Below are positions 29,355 through 30,005 of a stretch of DNA of 30,005 bases, one piece after another. Location of the stretch: NCBI GenBank assembly GCA_002368575.1, contig DFEA01000025.1, forward strand, positions 1 to 30,005, in the 5' to 3' direction. The notes below the pieces were generated by a model. It ran no database searches. It was not told the DNA's origin and worked only from the letters and a program-made list of their open reading frames with translations. This stretch comes from Lachnospiraceae bacterium UBA3814. GTDB taxonomy: Bacteria; Bacillota; Clostridia; Lachnospirales; Lachnospiraceae. Position 1 is the stretch's first letter. Every line of letters begins with the position of its first letter. The translations under genes were made by a program, and so were the position numbers.

Positions 29355-29383
29355 TTGTGAGAGCACCGGACATGTGTTATTAT
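29355..29383 (+). promoter_or_regulatory. Sigma-A promoter of the PAS sensor kinase
   Basis: TTGTGA (29355-29360) and TATTAT (29378-29383) are 17 bp apart. RNA would begin near 29390, giving a leader of about 70 nt to ATG 29460. Confidence 0.55.
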
Positions 29384-29459
29384 GTTTTTAAATTACCAGT
29401 TACGGGCTAAGGAATGCCATAGGGCAGACCCGATCCATGCATGCTTCCGGAGGCGGAAT

Positions 29460-30005
29460 ATGGAAAAAAATCGTATTTTCAGTAATGACCTGGCTTCCCT
29501 TATGCCGTCTGAGGAGGGCGGTTCGGGGATGGAGTGGCTCGCGGATCAGATGCCGGGCGGCTTTTTCATCTATCGCGCCGACGAATCCACGGAGCTCCTG
29601 TTTGCAAACCAGTCCACAAGCTATATCTTCGGCTGTGACAGCGTAGATGAGTTCAGGGCTCTGGTCGGCAACTCCTTTAAGGGAATGGTCCATCCGGATG
29701 ATTATGAAGAGATACAGACCTCTATAGACGACCAGATAGCCGATGTGGAAAACAATCATAACATGGACTATGTCGTTTACCGTATAATAAGAAAGGACGG
29801 GCAGATACGCTGGGTGGATGATTACGGACATTTTGCATCCCTCCCCGGCTACGGAGACGTCTATTATGTGTTTATCGGTGATATTACGGAGACGAGGCTT
29901 GCCGCAGAGGAAAAGGAGCGGTCAAGGTCCCTTGCGAGGGCCCTTGAGCTGGCGGAGCAGGCCAATGTGGCAAAGAGCGCCTTTCTTTCCAACATGAGCC
30001 ATGAG
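29460..30005 (+). CDS. PAS-domain sensor histidine kinase, N-terminal part (runs off the window)
   Basis: The frame is open from ATG 29460 to the window end, giving 182 residues. GGAGG (29449-29453) lies 6 nt before the start. Residues 25-145 form a PAS domain with PAC-like end (GGFFIYRADES, FANQSTSYIFGC, MVHPDDYEEIQ, RIIRKDGQIRWVDDYGHF, VFIGDITETR). A helical linker leads to the start of a HisKA dimerisation box, KSAFLSNMSHE, at the very edge; the phosphorylated His is the last but one residue. There is no membrane helix before the PAS domain, so sensing is cytoplasmic. The same SNMSHE box occurs in the divergent kinase, suggesting paired or duplicated signalling genes. Later domains are outside the window. 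Confidence 0.88.
   Translation, partial: MEKNRIFSNDLASLMPSEEGGSGMEWLADQMPGGFFIYRADESTELLFANQSTSYIFGCDSVDEFRALVGNSFKGMVHPDDYEEIQTSIDDQIADVENNHNMDYVVYRIIRKDGQIRWVDDYGHFASLPGYGDVYYVFIGDITETRLAAEEKERSRSLARALELAEQANVAKSAFLSNMSHE

Overview
The window looks like a motile Gram-positive anaerobe of the class Clostridia, most likely a Lachnospiraceae member related to Butyrivibrio or Pseudobutyrivibrio. This is inferred from a flagellin behind a sigma-D type promoter, TTGACA/TATAAT promoters with AGGAGG ribosome sites, heavy use of AGG/AGA and ATA codons, and typical Clostridia families (DUF4422, VTC/DUF4956, DUF4143 ATPases, a GH42 beta-galactosidase). No rRNA, tRNA, CRISPR array, insertion sequence or phage gene was seen.

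Layout. 1-2046: the end of a DUF4422 glycosyltransferase-like gene, then a flagellin with a large variable centre. 2121-5209: two convergent ATPases with nuclease-fold C-termini (AAA-ATPase_like/PDDEXK_9 and AAA_14/DUF4143). The first is expressed from a promoter that lies inside a terminator-like hairpin. 5210-5630 is a regulatory gap with a direct repeat and two outward promoters. 5631-9168: a SNF2 helicase and its SWIM zinc-finger partner. 9280-13031: a compact alternative chaperone operon (GrpE-like factor, short Hsp70, J-like protein with SPE in place of HPD, TPR-like middle and SEC-C tail). 13113-15034: a small membrane-anchored protein and a secreted protein with six copies of a 60-bp-period repeat.

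15042-18369 makes activated surface-glycan precursors: an IspD/TarI-type cytidylyltransferase, a GatD-like zinc dehydrogenase and a CMP-ulosonate synthetase fused to a KdsC-type phosphatase. 18426-20222 is an iron-siderophore/B12-type ABC permease and ATPase with no binding protein nearby. 20229-22358 (minus) is a large polytopic membrane protein of unknown function. 22612-26707 is a four-gene operon: VTC polyphosphate polymerase-like protein, DUF4956 membrane protein, a Gly/Met/Pro-rich membrane-anchored protein and a GH42 beta-galactosidase. 26670-29249 (minus) is a hybrid histidine kinase, divergent from a second PAS-containing sensor kinase that runs off the window at 30005.

The most unusual items are the Hsp70/J pair in which both the HPD motif and the Hsp70 linker depart from consensus; the promoter-in-a-hairpin before the 2174 gene; a VTC/DUF4956 operon in which the usual CotH protein seems reduced to its low-complexity, membrane-anchored ends; and the CTP-dependent sugar/polyol activation cluster. 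All calls come from reading the sequence; no database search was possible.
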